Positions 7,145 through 15,782 of a stretch of 64,000 nucleotides of DNA are shown piece after piece (position 1 is the first letter of the stretch; each line of letters starts with the position of its first letter). Made by a program: the position numbers and the translations under genes. The stretch is from Spirochaetia bacterium (lineage in GTDB: Bacteria > Spirochaetota > UBA4802 > UBA5550): the NCBI GenBank assembly GCA_009885955.1, contig VFJS01000009.1, positions 1 through 64,000 on the forward strand. The letters are read 5' to 3'. The notes under the pieces are model-generated. The model saw nothing but the letters and a program-made list of their open reading frames with translations, was not told the origin of the DNA and ran no database searches.

Positions 7145-7921
7145 TTAATTTCCTGTCCAGAATCCCCCGGGGTCCAGGTTCTTCAGAATATCAATTTCTT
7201 CCCTGCCGGGCGCACGGGTAACGGACAATGTATCGCTAATCTTCAGAGACCATCCTGTATTTTTTAATACATCCTCAACTGTCACTCCCGGATGGGTTGA
7301 GGCAAGGTACATTTCACCGGTTTTGATATCGAACCTGAGCACTCCAAGGGTTGTTATTACTGCGGACGGCCCTCCGCCGGTAAGGCCTTTTTCTTTTCTC
7401 CATTCCACGCCGGTGCCGTAACCGGGCGAAGTCAGATAATCCACCCTCTCCACAAACCTATGTTTTTCATGGGACATTATTATGATATGACGTTTTCCAA
7501 GTGATGCAAGGTCGCAGGCACCGCCGCTGCCAGGCAGCCTGGTTACTTTTCCATTTTTATCGCGGACATAGCTCGTATTCAGGTTGCCGAACCTGTCCAC
7601 CTGGGCTCCTCCAATGAAACTGGCATCCACGAGGCCGCGCTGGAGCAGGCCCATCATGTCCCCGGTGTCGGCAAGCCACAGGGATCCGCTGAGATTCGGA
7701 AGGTCACCCATGGTCATCAGAGGCATTGGCGCTACCGAATCTCTAGCTATTCCCAGCTCATAAAGTCCCACGGCATCAGCGGCATGAAGGCTTTTGGCAA
7801 GAAAAAAAGCGAGCATGGGGAGGCGCATCCCGACAAAAACAACTTCGCCATTTTTTATTTCAGCAGAGGCGGCAGAGACCATTACCTGGCGCATGTTAAA
7901 GCCGGCAATATCAGTATCCAT
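7145..7921 (-). CDS. CoA-transferase family I, subunit B (GctB-like)
   Basis: A 258-residue beta subunit of a family I CoA-transferase. The segment L-Y-E-L-G-I places Glu55 where glutaconate CoA-transferase GctB has its catalytic glutamate (Glu54), and the G-G-A-Q-V-D and G-S-G-G-A glycine motifs follow. It should transfer CoA between carboxylic acids together with the upstream alpha subunit. The ATG at 7919-7921 follows AAGGGG by 6 nt and lies within the end of the alpha-subunit gene (11-nt overlap), implying translational coupling. The substrate is unknown; the divergent transporter genes suggest a branched-chain or aromatic acid. Confidence 0.8.
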   Translation of the reverse strand: MDTDIAGFNMRQVMVSAASAEIKNGEVVFVGMRLPMLAFFLAKSLHAADAVGLYELGIARDSVAPMPLMTMGDLPNLSGSLWLADTGDMMGLLQRGLVDASFIGGAQVDRFGNLNTSYVRDKNGKVTRLPGSGGACDLASLGKRHIIIMSHEKHRFVERVDYLTSPGYGTGVEWRKEKGLTGGGPSAVITTLGVLRFDIKTGEMYLASTHPGVTVEDVLKNTGWSLKISDTLSVTRAPGREEIDILKNLDPGGFWTGN

Positions 7922-8822
7922 AGTCAACCCCTTCAGACAGCATATGGTTTTTTATTTTCAGGGAATCCATCCTCCCTGCTCCGAGAATTTTCCTGTAATC
8001 GCCGGAGTTTCGGACCGGTGTAACCCATGTTTCAAGCCAATTTCTGAACGATTCCCTGTTTTTTGAAAATTCCCGGTATTCAAGAAAAAATTCATGGTCC
8101 CTGTTGTAAAATCCCGGAGCCGGTGACGGATGGGCTCCCCAGGGCGCGTGTACAACAGCGCTGACCCTGAACCCCGGAGTGATGACCCTGTTGGGATCCC
8201 TTTTTATGAATTCAGTTTCAACTATCTCTTCAGCCGTGAGGATTATTTTTTCCGAGGCAAGGCAGGCCTCCCTTGCTATTCCGAAATTGCCCCAGGCATG
8301 GGCGTTTCCATGTTCATCGGACCGCTGGACATGTATTACAGCGACATCGGGGTTTATGGAAGCAACGGCTGTGAGTTTCCGGCCGGTGAAGGGGCAGTCA
8401 ATTTCCTTTATCCCCGTATTCGTTTTATAGAGGTCGCCCCCCAGCGCCGTAAGGGTCGGCATAAACGGAAGGCCCATGGCGCCTGCGCGCAACGCCATTG
8501 TTATGGTGAGGTTTGAGTGGTCTTCAACGGTTATTGACCCGTTTTCCACCCCCCTCCTGAAATTATAGCCCGAACCGGTTATGACATTCCCCACCCATGC
8601 GGCCTTCACCGATGAGACGCAGCCGGCGCCGATAAGCTGGTCAAAGAGTATATCTGATATCGGGCCGATAAGGGTGAGATTTTTTTTCCCCTGCCTGATG
8701 ATCTCATGCCCTGCTGCAAAGGGGATCATGGTTTCCAGGGTAGCGCCGATTACCAGCGAAGACCCTGAAGGAATGTACCTCTTAATAGCATCCTGCAGGT
8801 TTAATAATTTCGATTCTGCCAA
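7911..8822 (-). CDS. CoA-transferase family I, subunit A (GctA-like)
   Basis: A 303-residue alpha subunit, with the glycine-rich start of the CoA-binding fold (P-S-G-S-S-L-V-I-G) near residue 18, L-I-G-P-I-S and the G-N-V-I-T-G-S-G region near residue 80, then a long C-terminal half characteristic of GctA rather than the shorter ScoA type. It begins with TTG (8820-8822) with GAGAGG about 9 nt upstream, a non-ATG start. It is first in the minus-strand operon leading to the B subunit, FabG-like reductase, DUF523 and thioesterase. Confidence 0.8.
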   Translation of the reverse strand: MAESKLLNLQDAIKRYIPSGSSLVIGATLETMIPFAAGHEIIRQGKKNLTLIGPISDILFDQLIGAGCVSSVKAAWVGNVITGSGYNFRRGVENGSITVEDHSNLTITMALRAGAMGLPFMPTLTALGGDLYKTNTGIKEIDCPFTGRKLTAVASINPDVAVIHVQRSDEHGNAHAWGNFGIAREACLASEKIILTAEEIVETEFIKRDPNRVITPGFRVSAVVHAPWGAHPSPAPGFYNRDHEFFLEYREFSKNRESFRNWLETWVTPVRNSGDYRKILGAGRMDSLKIKNHMLSEGVDYGY

Positions 8823-9340
8823 TTGACAGGCCTCTCAATCATATATAATAAAATAGTGTAAAAATCAGAATTTTGATATTAAAATAAATGAACAACGTAA
8901 TTTTATGAGGTACTTATAAAAAATAAATTATATATTTATTTTACCTTTATATTGCAATTAAATTTTATCAAAATGGAGAGACTGAGATTATAATTAAATT
9001 AGTAAATACTTTAATTATATCAAATATTTAAAAAAAGTATTACAATATCAATGTGAAATATTAACATTAACCATATTCCATATAATTTATTTTAAATATT
9101 TTAACAAAAAATAATTTATTTTTCTTGACTAAAATGATAATTATTAGGAATTAATAATTTAATAATTTAATAAATTACATATTCAGCCATTATTAAGCTG
9201 AATTATAAATTTAATTATTTGCAAGATTATAAGCTGAAATTATCAATTTTAATTTTAAACCTAAACTGATAGGCAAATATTAAAAATTTAAGCTTATAAT
9301 GTAACAGCAAACATTTAATAAAAAAAATTTCGGAGGATGT
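8823..9340. promoter_or_regulatory. 518-bp AT-rich divergent control region
   Basis: No gene is visible. It separates the CoA-transferase operon (minus) from livK (plus). A TATAAT at 9295-9300, about 40 bp before livK, is a reasonable -10 element without a good -35. A small inverted repeat (ATTCAGC at 9181-9187 with GCTGAAT at 9197-9203) and a further AAGCTGAA copy near 9231 could be operator half-sites. Three tandem AATTTAAT units lie around 9150-9175. Confidence 0.4.
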
Positions 9341-10504
9341 ATGAATTTTAAAAAATTTTTAACTGTCAGCCTTTCCTTAATGGTTTCACTCTTTATTGGA
9401 ATTTCTTGCGGAGATAAAGGCGGCAACACGATCAAAATCGGTGCGCTTTTTTCAGTAACTGGGCCTGCTTCATTCCTGGGAGCCCCTGAACAGAAAACTG
9501 CTCAGATGCTGGTTGAAGAAATCAACGCAAAAGGCGGAATCAACAATAAAAAGATTGAACTCATTGTTGAAGATACAGCAGGAGATGCCAACAAGGCGCT
9601 CTCACTGGCAAACAAGCTGATCAAAGAGAACAAGGTTCTTGCTATCATCGGGCCGTCGACATCCGGCGAGACTTTGAAGATCAAAGAACTTTGCGAAAAA
9701 GAAAAAGTAATTCTCATCTCCTGCGCAGCAGCGGAAAGCATCGTAAATCCGGTTGCAAAATATGTCTTCAAGACACCCCAGAAAGACAGCCAGGCCGCAA
9801 TGAGGATTTTCATGACTATGAAGGATATGGGAATTAAGAATGTAGGAGTAGTAAGCTCGGGAGACGGTTTCGGTAAAGGCGGAAAAGAGCAACTTGAGAA
9901 ACTTGCGCCGAACTATGGTGTAACAATTTCCATCAGCGAAGTGTATGATGCAAAAGCCACAGACCTTACCGGTGTTCTTAACAAGCTGAAAGGAAAGAAT
10001 GTTGAAGCAGTCATCAACTGGTCTATAGTTCCAGCACAGGCCATCGTTGCGAAAAACATGAGACAGATGAATATGACTGCTCTCCTGTTCCAGAGCCATG
10101 GATTCGGAAATATCAAGTATGTTAAAGAGACAGGGAAAGCCGGAGAAGGCATCATATTCCCGGCCGGAAGGCTTCTCATCGCGGATAAACTTCCGGACAC
10201 AAACAAGCAGAAAGCCCTCCTTATAAAATATAAAACCGACTATGAAGCAAAATTTAAGGAAGATGTCAGCACATTCGGCGGACATGCCTATGATGCGATC
10301 ATAGTTATTGTTGAGGCAATCAAAAAAGCCCAGTCAACAGATAAAGACAAAGTCAGGGATGCCATCGAAGGCCTCAAGGATGTTGTCGGAACCGGTGGTA
10401 TTTTCAACTTCTCTGCAGCTGATCACAACGGCCTTGACATTGATGCTTTTGAAATGATAACCGTAAAAGATGGAAAATTTGTTCCATATGAAAAAAAGAA
10501 ATAA
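9341..10504 (+). CDS. livK: branched-chain amino acid-type ABC transporter substrate-binding lipoprotein
   Basis: A 387-residue periplasmic type I binding protein. A lipoprotein signal peptide ends with G-I-S-C (lipid cysteine about residue 23), followed by I-K-I-G-A-L-F-S-V-T-G-P, the start of the first Leu/Ile/Val-binding lobe. I-I-G-P-S-T-S-G-E and the later G-H-A-Y-D-A match the family. It captures a ligand outside the inner membrane and hands it to LivHM. GGAGG precedes the ATG. The gene heads a five-gene liv operon, separated from livH by a strong hairpin that would allow higher livK mRNA levels. Ligand specificity is uncertain: LivK-like proteins also bind aromatic acids and other carboxylates. 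Confidence 0.9.
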   Translation: MNFKKFLTVSLSLMVSLFIGISCGDKGGNTIKIGALFSVTGPASFLGAPEQKTAQMLVEEINAKGGINNKKIELIVEDTAGDANKALSLANKLIKENKVLAIIGPSTSGETLKIKELCEKEKVILISCAAAESIVNPVAKYVFKTPQKDSQAAMRIFMTMKDMGIKNVGVVSSGDGFGKGGKEQLEKLAPNYGVTISISEVYDAKATDLTGVLNKLKGKNVEAVINWSIVPAQAIVAKNMRQMNMTALLFQSHGFGNIKYVKETGKAGEGIIFPAGRLLIADKLPDTNKQKALLIKYKTDYEAKFKEDVSTFGGHAYDAIIVIVEAIKKAQSTDKDKVRDAIEGLKDVVGTGGIFNFSAADHNGLDIDAFEMITVKDGKFVPYEKKK

Positions 10505-10547
10505 ACAAATTTAATTAATCTGTATTGTAATTAAATCTAAACCTGTA

Positions 10548-10578
10548 GTCCCATCATCTTTATAATGGATGATGGGAC
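10548..10578 (+). terminator. 11-bp perfect hairpin between livK and livH
   Basis: Arms 10548-10558 and 10568-10578 are perfectly complementary and include GTCCCATCAT, with a 9-nt loop. The following bases are A/T-rich but not a pure T-tract, so it is likely an attenuator or 3'-end stabiliser giving more livK than livHMGF transcript. Confidence 0.65.
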
Positions 10579-10694
10579 AAATTTTAAATTTATTATTTGA
10601 CTTTATTCTAAAATAATTAATAATTGACTTTAATATAAAGAAATATAATTTCAATAAAACTGTATTTTATCATTTTAACTTTAAGGTAATAATA

Positions 10695-11585
10695 ATGTCT
10701 TATGAACAATTATTACAATATGTATTCTCCGGGATTACAAACGGAAGCATCTATGCCATAACCGGAATCGGATTCAATATCATTTATAATACCACTGGAA
10801 TTATAAATTTTGCCCAGGGTGAATTCCTCATGCTTGGAGGGATGACATCCATAACCTTTTCCCGTTATTTTCCTCTTCCTATAGCTGTAGCACTGGCCGT
10901 AATAGTAACCGCTATTGTCGGTGCCCTGATCGATTTTCTTGTAATAAGAAATCTTAAAAAGCAATCAATACTCTTCATGATTATTGTGACTATTGGTTTA
11001 TCCATTCTTCTTCAGGAGGCGGCTCTTCATATCTGGGACGAAAAAGTCAGGTCTCTCCCATTCTTTACAGGAGATGAAATATCATCGATAAACATATTTG
11101 GCGCATATATCTCTCCCCAGGTCCTCTGGGTAGTGCTCATATGCAGTATCATTGTGGCAGTCCTTACGGTTTTTTTTAAATACACGGCAACCGGCCGGTC
11201 AATGAGGGCATGCTCGTCAAATGTAATTGCAGCAAGGCTCTGCGGCATCAACTCCAAAAACATGATAACCCTCTCTTTCACCCTGAGCGCGGCCATCGGG
11301 GCGCTGGCCGGGGCAGTGGTTTCACCCATAACGCAGACCCAATATGACTGCGGCACCTCACTTGCAATTAAAGGTTTTGCCGTTGCCATTCTCGGAGGAC
11401 TGGGGAACAGCATCGGGGCAGTTGCCGGTGGAATAGTCATAGGGCTCCTGGAATCTCTGAGCATCAGTATACTCCCCCTCGCCTACAAGGATGCAGTATC
11501 AATATCAATCCTTCTTCTTATATTATTTGTCAAGCCAAGCGGTCTTTTCGGCAAGAAAGAAATATCAGCTTTAAAGGATTTCTGA
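10695..11585 (+). CDS. livH: branched-chain amino acid-type ABC transporter permease LivH
   Basis: A 296-residue inner membrane permease with about eight hydrophobic segments. The typical opening Y-A-I-T-G-I-G-F-N-I-I-Y and N-F-A-Q-G-E-F-L-M-L-G motifs are followed by the conserved A-I-L-G-G-L-G-N-S-I-G-A loop near residue 230, which contacts the ATPase. It pairs with LivM to form the translocation path. AAGG lies before the ATG. Its stop codon overlaps the livM start by one base (TGATG), indicating coupled translation. Confidence 0.9.
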   Translation: MSYEQLLQYVFSGITNGSIYAITGIGFNIIYNTTGIINFAQGEFLMLGGMTSITFSRYFPLPIAVALAVIVTAIVGALIDFLVIRNLKKQSILFMIIVTIGLSILLQEAALHIWDEKVRSLPFFTGDEISSINIFGAYISPQVLWVVLICSIIVAVLTVFFKYTATGRSMRACSSNVIAARLCGINSKNMITLSFTLSAAIGALAGAVVSPITQTQYDCGTSLAIKGFAVAILGGLGNSIGAVAGGIVIGLLESLSISILPLAYKDAVSISILLLILFVKPSGLFGKKEISALKDF

Positions 11586-12658
11586 TGAACAAGAAAAAAT
11601 ATTATCCGCTTTTTGGCCTCATGGCCTTCATAATATTATTCCAGCTCTTTTCATCTTTCTCGGGAAAAGAATTCCTGCTGATCCAGCTTACCATGTGCGC
11701 ATACTATTCTATGGTTATCATCGCCCTGTGCACGCTCATGGGATATGCAGGCCAGATATCTCTCGGCCACGCCGCCTTCTTCGCGATTGGAGGTTACACA
11801 ACCGCTGTTTTGACAACGTTAAATCTCATACCTGACAAGGATAATTTTTTTATCTCCCTGTTCAACTCACTCGGTTTTTTATCATTAAGGGTGAATCCTT
11901 ATGGAATTGAGATTCTCCATTTTTCTCCATGGATCGCACTTGTTGTGGCAGTTGTTATAACCTATGTCATATCCTTTATCATAGGAATTCCCATTCTTAA
12001 ACTCAAGGGGCATTATCTTGCCATGGCCACTCTCGGATTCGGTACCATAATATACAGGGTTCTTCTGGGCGGCAAAATATTCGGTGAAGCCGATGGGATA
12101 TCTGATATTCCTGAATTCAATATTTTTAATCTGCTGAAGATTAACGGCGATAATGCGGACAGGATAGAAAACTATTATGCTGCATGGTTTATTGTAGTTA
12201 TATCAATGCTGTTGTTAATCAACCTGATACATTCAAGGGTAGGCAGGGCCCTCCGCTCCCTTCATGGAAATGAACATGCTGCAAATTCCATTGGTGTTAA
12301 TCCTGCCAGGTATAAACTCTTTGTATTCACTCTTAGCGCAGTTATGGCCGCGGTAGGCGGCGTATTTATGACCCACTTCAGCGGCAGCATAGGGCCAGGT
12401 GAGGCAGGTGTACTCAAATCCGTAAGATATGTGGCGATTGTTGCAGTTGGCGGAATGGCCAATATCTGGGGCGCTCTAATCATGGGGATTATATTAAATT
12501 ACCTGTCACTCAGGGGATACCTGGGTAGTTATGATGAGGCTATTTTCGGCGTCATCCTCGTTCTCATAATGCTTTTTACACCGGATGGAATTTTCAAAGC
12601 AGGGAATTTCGGCAGCATAAAGAACTTTATTTTCAGTAAAATTTTTAAAAAGGCATAA
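11585..12658 (+). CDS. livM: branched-chain amino acid-type ABC transporter permease LivM
   Basis: A 357-residue inner membrane permease. It has G-Y-A-G-Q-I-S-L-G-H-A-A-F-F (about residues 50-63), the LivM signature, and the E-A-A-x-x-x-G coupling helix region, here G-N-E-H-A-A-N-S-I-G-V near residue 230, with V-G-G-M-A-N-I-W-G near residue 293. It forms the heteromeric channel with LivH. It lies 18 nt before livG in the same operon and overlaps livH by one base. Confidence 0.9.
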   Translation: MNKKKYYPLFGLMAFIILFQLFSSFSGKEFLLIQLTMCAYYSMVIIALCTLMGYAGQISLGHAAFFAIGGYTTAVLTTLNLIPDKDNFFISLFNSLGFLSLRVNPYGIEILHFSPWIALVVAVVITYVISFIIGIPILKLKGHYLAMATLGFGTIIYRVLLGGKIFGEADGISDIPEFNIFNLLKINGDNADRIENYYAAWFIVVISMLLLINLIHSRVGRALRSLHGNEHAANSIGVNPARYKLFVFTLSAVMAAVGGVFMTHFSGSIGPGEAGVLKSVRYVAIVAVGGMANIWGALIMGIILNYLSLRGYLGSYDEAIFGVILVLIMLFTPDGIFKAGNFGSIKNFIFSKIFKKA

Positions 12659-12676
12659 ATAAGATAAAGAATTACA

Positions 12677-13447
12677 ATGGCATATCTTGAAATAAAAAAA
12701 CTCTATCGATCTTTTGGGGGCCTTCAGGCGGTCTTTGATGTCAGTTTTGATGTTGAAAAAGGTACCATCAATGCCATTATCGGGCCCAATGGCGCAGGGA
12801 AAACTACACTGATAAACCTCATATCAGGCGCGTTAAAACCTGATTCCGGTGAAGTTATTTTCAACGGACTGCATATTGAAAATCTTCCTCCCTACAGTAT
12901 TGCCCAAAAAGGTATTTCCCGCACATTTCAGAATATCAAGCTTTTTTCCAACATGACTGTTCTTGAGAATATCATGATGGGAAGGCACGTTAGAACAAAC
13001 TCAGGCTTCATTACCGGACTACTCAATCTTCCCTGGTCCTGGAAGGAGGAGGATTCCACCCTGGAAAAATCAAGAATGATTCTGGAACAGTTCAAGCTTT
13101 CCGAATTTGCCGACAGGCCTGCAGATAGTCTCCCTTTTGGCAAGCAGAGAATTCTCGAATTTGCCAGGGCAATGTCAATGGATCCCGAACTCCTGATTCT
13201 CGATGAACCTGCAGCTGGACTCAACATGAATGAAACTGAAGAGCTGGCAAAGGTAATAACAAATGTTAGAAATTCAGGAATTACCATACTTATTATTGAA
13301 CATGATATGACGCTCATTATGGATATTTCAGAAAAGATAGTTGTTTTAAATTATGGCGAAAAGATTGCCATGGGAACTCCAGAAGAAATTCAGAAGAACA
13401 GTGATGTAATAAAGATCTATTTAGGAGACGATAATGCTATCGGTTAA
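12677..13447 (+). CDS. livG: branched-chain amino acid-type ABC transporter ATPase LivG
   Basis: A 256-residue ATP-binding subunit. The Walker A motif G-P-N-G-A-G-K-T-T is near residues 36-44. The LivG-type signature L-P-F-G-K-Q-R replaces the usual L-S-G-G-Q, as is normal for this subfamily. The Walker B motif L-L-I-L-D-E-P-A-A-G-L-N and the switch histidine in I-E-H-D-M are present. It powers uptake through LivHM as a heterodimer with LivF. Its 3' end overlaps the livF start by 14 nt. Confidence 0.9.
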   Translation: MAYLEIKKLYRSFGGLQAVFDVSFDVEKGTINAIIGPNGAGKTTLINLISGALKPDSGEVIFNGLHIENLPPYSIAQKGISRTFQNIKLFSNMTVLENIMMGRHVRTNSGFITGLLNLPWSWKEEDSTLEKSRMILEQFKLSEFADRPADSLPFGKQRILEFARAMSMDPELLILDEPAAGLNMNETEELAKVITNVRNSGITILIIEHDMTLIMDISEKIVVLNYGEKIAMGTPEEIQKNSDVIKIYLGDDNAIG

Positions 13448-14150
13448 AAGCCTTGAGTCGGGCTATGGCAAACTGCGCGTTCTTAAAGGGATATCGATGC
13501 AGATTGATCCAGGAGAGATAGTAACAATAATTGGAGCCAATGGAGCAGGAAAAACCACTCTTCTGAATACTATTTCAGGAATCATAAAGGCCACATCAGG
13601 AGAAATTGAATTCAACAGGACTAAAATCAGCAATTTTCCGGCAGAGAAAATAGTAAAGCTTGGCTGTTCACTTGTCCCTGAGGGAAGACAGATCTTCAAT
13701 ACGCTTACCGTAAAAGAAAACCTGCTTATCGGATCCCATACCATCAAAAATAGTCAGATTGTAAAAAGTGAATTGAATAATATTTATAACCTTTTTCCGG
13801 TTTTGAAAGACAGGATTAATCAGCTGGGCGGAACCCTTTCGGGTGGAGAGCAGCAGATGCTGGCAATCGGGAGATCTCTCATGTCAAAGCCTAAATTGAT
13901 CATGCTCGATGAGCCTTCTACGGGCCTGGCCCCTTTGATTATAAAAAATATCTTTGAAATTATCATAAAACTGAAAGAGCAGGGAAATACAATTCTTCTG
14001 GTTGAGCAAAATGCCAAAGCAGCGCTCAGGATTGCCGACAGGGGATATGTCATAGAAACAGGGCAGATTGTCCTGGAGGATAAAGCAGACGCGCTTCTCA
14101 GGAATGACGAAGTTCAAAACGCATATCTCGGCAAGGAATATAAAAAATGA
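13434..14150 (+). CDS. livF: branched-chain amino acid-type ABC transporter ATPase LivF
   Basis: A 238-residue ATP-binding subunit with Walker A G-A-N-G-A-G-K-T-T (about residues 36-44), the signature L-S-G-G-E-Q-Q, Walker B L-I-M-L-D-E-P-S-T-G-L-A-P and the switch region V-E-Q-N. V-P-E-G-R-Q-I-F near residue 80 is typical of LivF. It is the last gene of the transporter set, starting inside the end of livG. A 172-bp gap with no obvious strong terminator separates it from the ACT-domain gene. Confidence 0.9.
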   Translation: MLSVKSLESGYGKLRVLKGISMQIDPGEIVTIIGANGAGKTTLLNTISGIIKATSGEIEFNRTKISNFPAEKIVKLGCSLVPEGRQIFNTLTVKENLLIGSHTIKNSQIVKSELNNIYNLFPVLKDRINQLGGTLSGGEQQMLAIGRSLMSKPKLIMLDEPSTGLAPLIIKNIFEIIIKLKEQGNTILLVEQNAKAALRIADRGYVIETGQIVLEDKADALLRNDEVQNAYLGKEYKK

Positions 14151-14322
14151 GAAAAGATAATATTCCCTCCCCCTTTTTCTTGACTTAATGTATTAATCAG
14201 ATTATTATACATATAAATCACTTATCCTGATATTTACAGCTTAAAATTTTTTATGATCAGTTATATGATACAATGTGCGGCAGAATAAGTGCGATGAAAG
14301 TCTTGATCAGAGGGGTAATGGC

Positions 14323-14757
14323 ATGAAATTAAAACAGATTACGATTTCACTTGAAAATTCCCATGGCCGCCTTTATGAGGTAACTGATGCATTGGGCAAA
14401 GCAGGTATTAATCTCCGGGCCGCTAGCCTGGTTGACACAGGCGCTTTCGGACAATTGAGGCTTCTTGTATCCGATATACCATTATCCCGCCGGATACTTA
14501 TGGAAATGATGCTCCCCGCTTTTGTGGAAGAAGTGGTTGCAGTAGAGATTGATGACAAGCCCGGAAAACTTTCAGAGCTGTTGAAATGTTTTCTTGATTC
14601 AAATATAAACATCCTCTATACCTATGCCATCGGCGGATTTTCATCATCAATCGCTGTAATGATTTTTAAATTCAACAATAATGATGAAGCTATTCAGATA
14701 CTGCAGAGAAACAATTTTAGAATTCTCAATTCCGAATCGCTAGGTATTATGAAATAA
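14323..14757 (+). CDS. tandem ACT-domain protein
   Basis: A 144-residue protein made of two ACT-like modules. The first starts K-Q-I-T-I-S-L-E-N with G-R-L-Y-E-V-T-D-A-L; the second starts near residue 70 with V-A-V-E-I-D-D-K-P-G-K-L, the classical ACT ligand loop. ACT pairs bind amino acids and act as sensors. Stand-alone tandem ACT proteins commonly neighbour Liv transporters and aryl-CoA or 2-oxoacid genes in anaerobes. I choose the ATG at 14323 because AGAGGGG lies upstream; an open extension of 16 codons exists but has no good site. A regulatory role sensing the transported substrate is inferred. Confidence 0.75.
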   Translation: MKLKQITISLENSHGRLYEVTDALGKAGINLRAASLVDTGAFGQLRLLVSDIPLSRRILMEMMLPAFVEEVVAVEIDDKPGKLSELLKCFLDSNINILYTYAIGGFSSSIAVMIFKFNNNDEAIQILQRNNFRILNSESLGIMK

Positions 14758-14795
14758 AATCTGTCATGGCCTGAAATCAAACCGGGGGTTGCGTT

Positions 14796-15737
14796 ATGAG
14801 AAAAAAATCAGAGTTCAATCCGAAATCTTTCGCAGTTGTAGGCGCAGGCCCTGTGGGCTGCATTGTGGCTGCATTTCTTGCCAAAGGCGGAAACGAAGTC
14901 ACACTGTGCGATATAAGTCCGGAGCTATTAAAACCTGTCCTTGATCCGGGAATCATCATTGAAGGCGCTGAAAATTTTAAGCAGGCTGTCACAAGAACCT
15001 GCACCCATGTGGATCAACTTTCGGAATTCAAGCACGATGTTATAATTATTACTGTAAAAGCCAATGCCACCCCGCTTATTGCTTCGGCAATAGAAACATT
15101 TTTACGGGAAGATATGTATGTTATAAGCTGGCAAAACGGCATAGATACAGAACTAGCTTTGGCGAAGTTTTTAGGAAAGCGCCCGGTAATGCGCGCGGTT
15201 GTAAATTATGGATGCGGCCTTGTGGAGCCAGGTCATGTAAAAATGGCTTTCCATCACCAGCCCCATTATCTGCAGGAGCTTGATACCTTATCGGCAGATG
15301 CCGCTGAAGCGATTGCAGAGGCCCTTTCCAAATCAGGTCTCGGGACAAAGAGGACCGACTCTATAATTTCAATGGTTTGGAGAAAAGGCATACTCAATGC
15401 ATGCATGAATCCCGTATGTGCAATGACCGGATTTACCATGGCCAGGGCCATGCATGATCCCATAATATTCCAGCTTGTGGATTCCCTGATAAAGGAGTGC
15501 ATAAAAGTAGCAAGAGCGAATGAAATATCACTGGGATGGGATTTTTATACCTATGCCATTGATTACATGATGAAAGCCGGAGATCACAAGCCTTCCATGC
15601 TGATTGATATTGAAAATAAGAGGAGAACTGAAATAGACTTCATTAATGGAAAATTTATTGAATACGGGAGCCAGGCTGGAGTGGAAACACCCTATAATAG
15701 AACTCTTCTCTCCCTTGTAAAAGCCATAGAGCCTTAA
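14796..15737 (+). CDS. ketopantoate reductase-like (ApbA/PanE family) oxidoreductase
   Basis: A 313-residue protein. The N-terminal Rossmann loop V-G-A-G-P-V-G-C lies at residues 15-22 and the family motif Q-N-G near residue 113. The catalytic lysine region W-R-K-G is near residue 200, N-x-x-x-N (N-A-C-M-N) follows, and the C-terminal E-I-D-F-I-N-G-K-F-I segment is conserved in PanE. It would reduce a 2-oxo acid such as ketopantoate with NADPH. Its place after liv and ACT genes, rather than with panB or panC, suggests a different 2-oxo acid derived from the imported substrate; this is inference. Confidence 0.75.
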   Translation: MRKKSEFNPKSFAVVGAGPVGCIVAAFLAKGGNEVTLCDISPELLKPVLDPGIIIEGAENFKQAVTRTCTHVDQLSEFKHDVIIITVKANATPLIASAIETFLREDMYVISWQNGIDTELALAKFLGKRPVMRAVVNYGCGLVEPGHVKMAFHHQPHYLQELDTLSADAAEAIAEALSKSGLGTKRTDSIISMVWRKGILNACMNPVCAMTGFTMARAMHDPIIFQLVDSLIKECIKVARANEISLGWDFYTYAIDYMMKAGDHKPSMLIDIENKRRTEIDFINGKFIEYGSQAGVETPYNRTLLSLVKAIEP

Positions 15738-15782
15738 AACAATGATGCCCGGCAGAATTAATCTCCGGAATTTTTATGCTCT

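Noticed and set aside
9150-9175. Short AATTTAAT tandem units, considered as CRISPR-like or iteron repeats
   Set aside because: Units are 8-9 bp, contiguous and purely A/T; no spacers and no replication or Cas genes nearby.
9602-10285. Long minus-strand open frame inside livK
   Set aside because: It lies wholly within a well-supported livK coding region and shows no family motifs; an antisense shadow.
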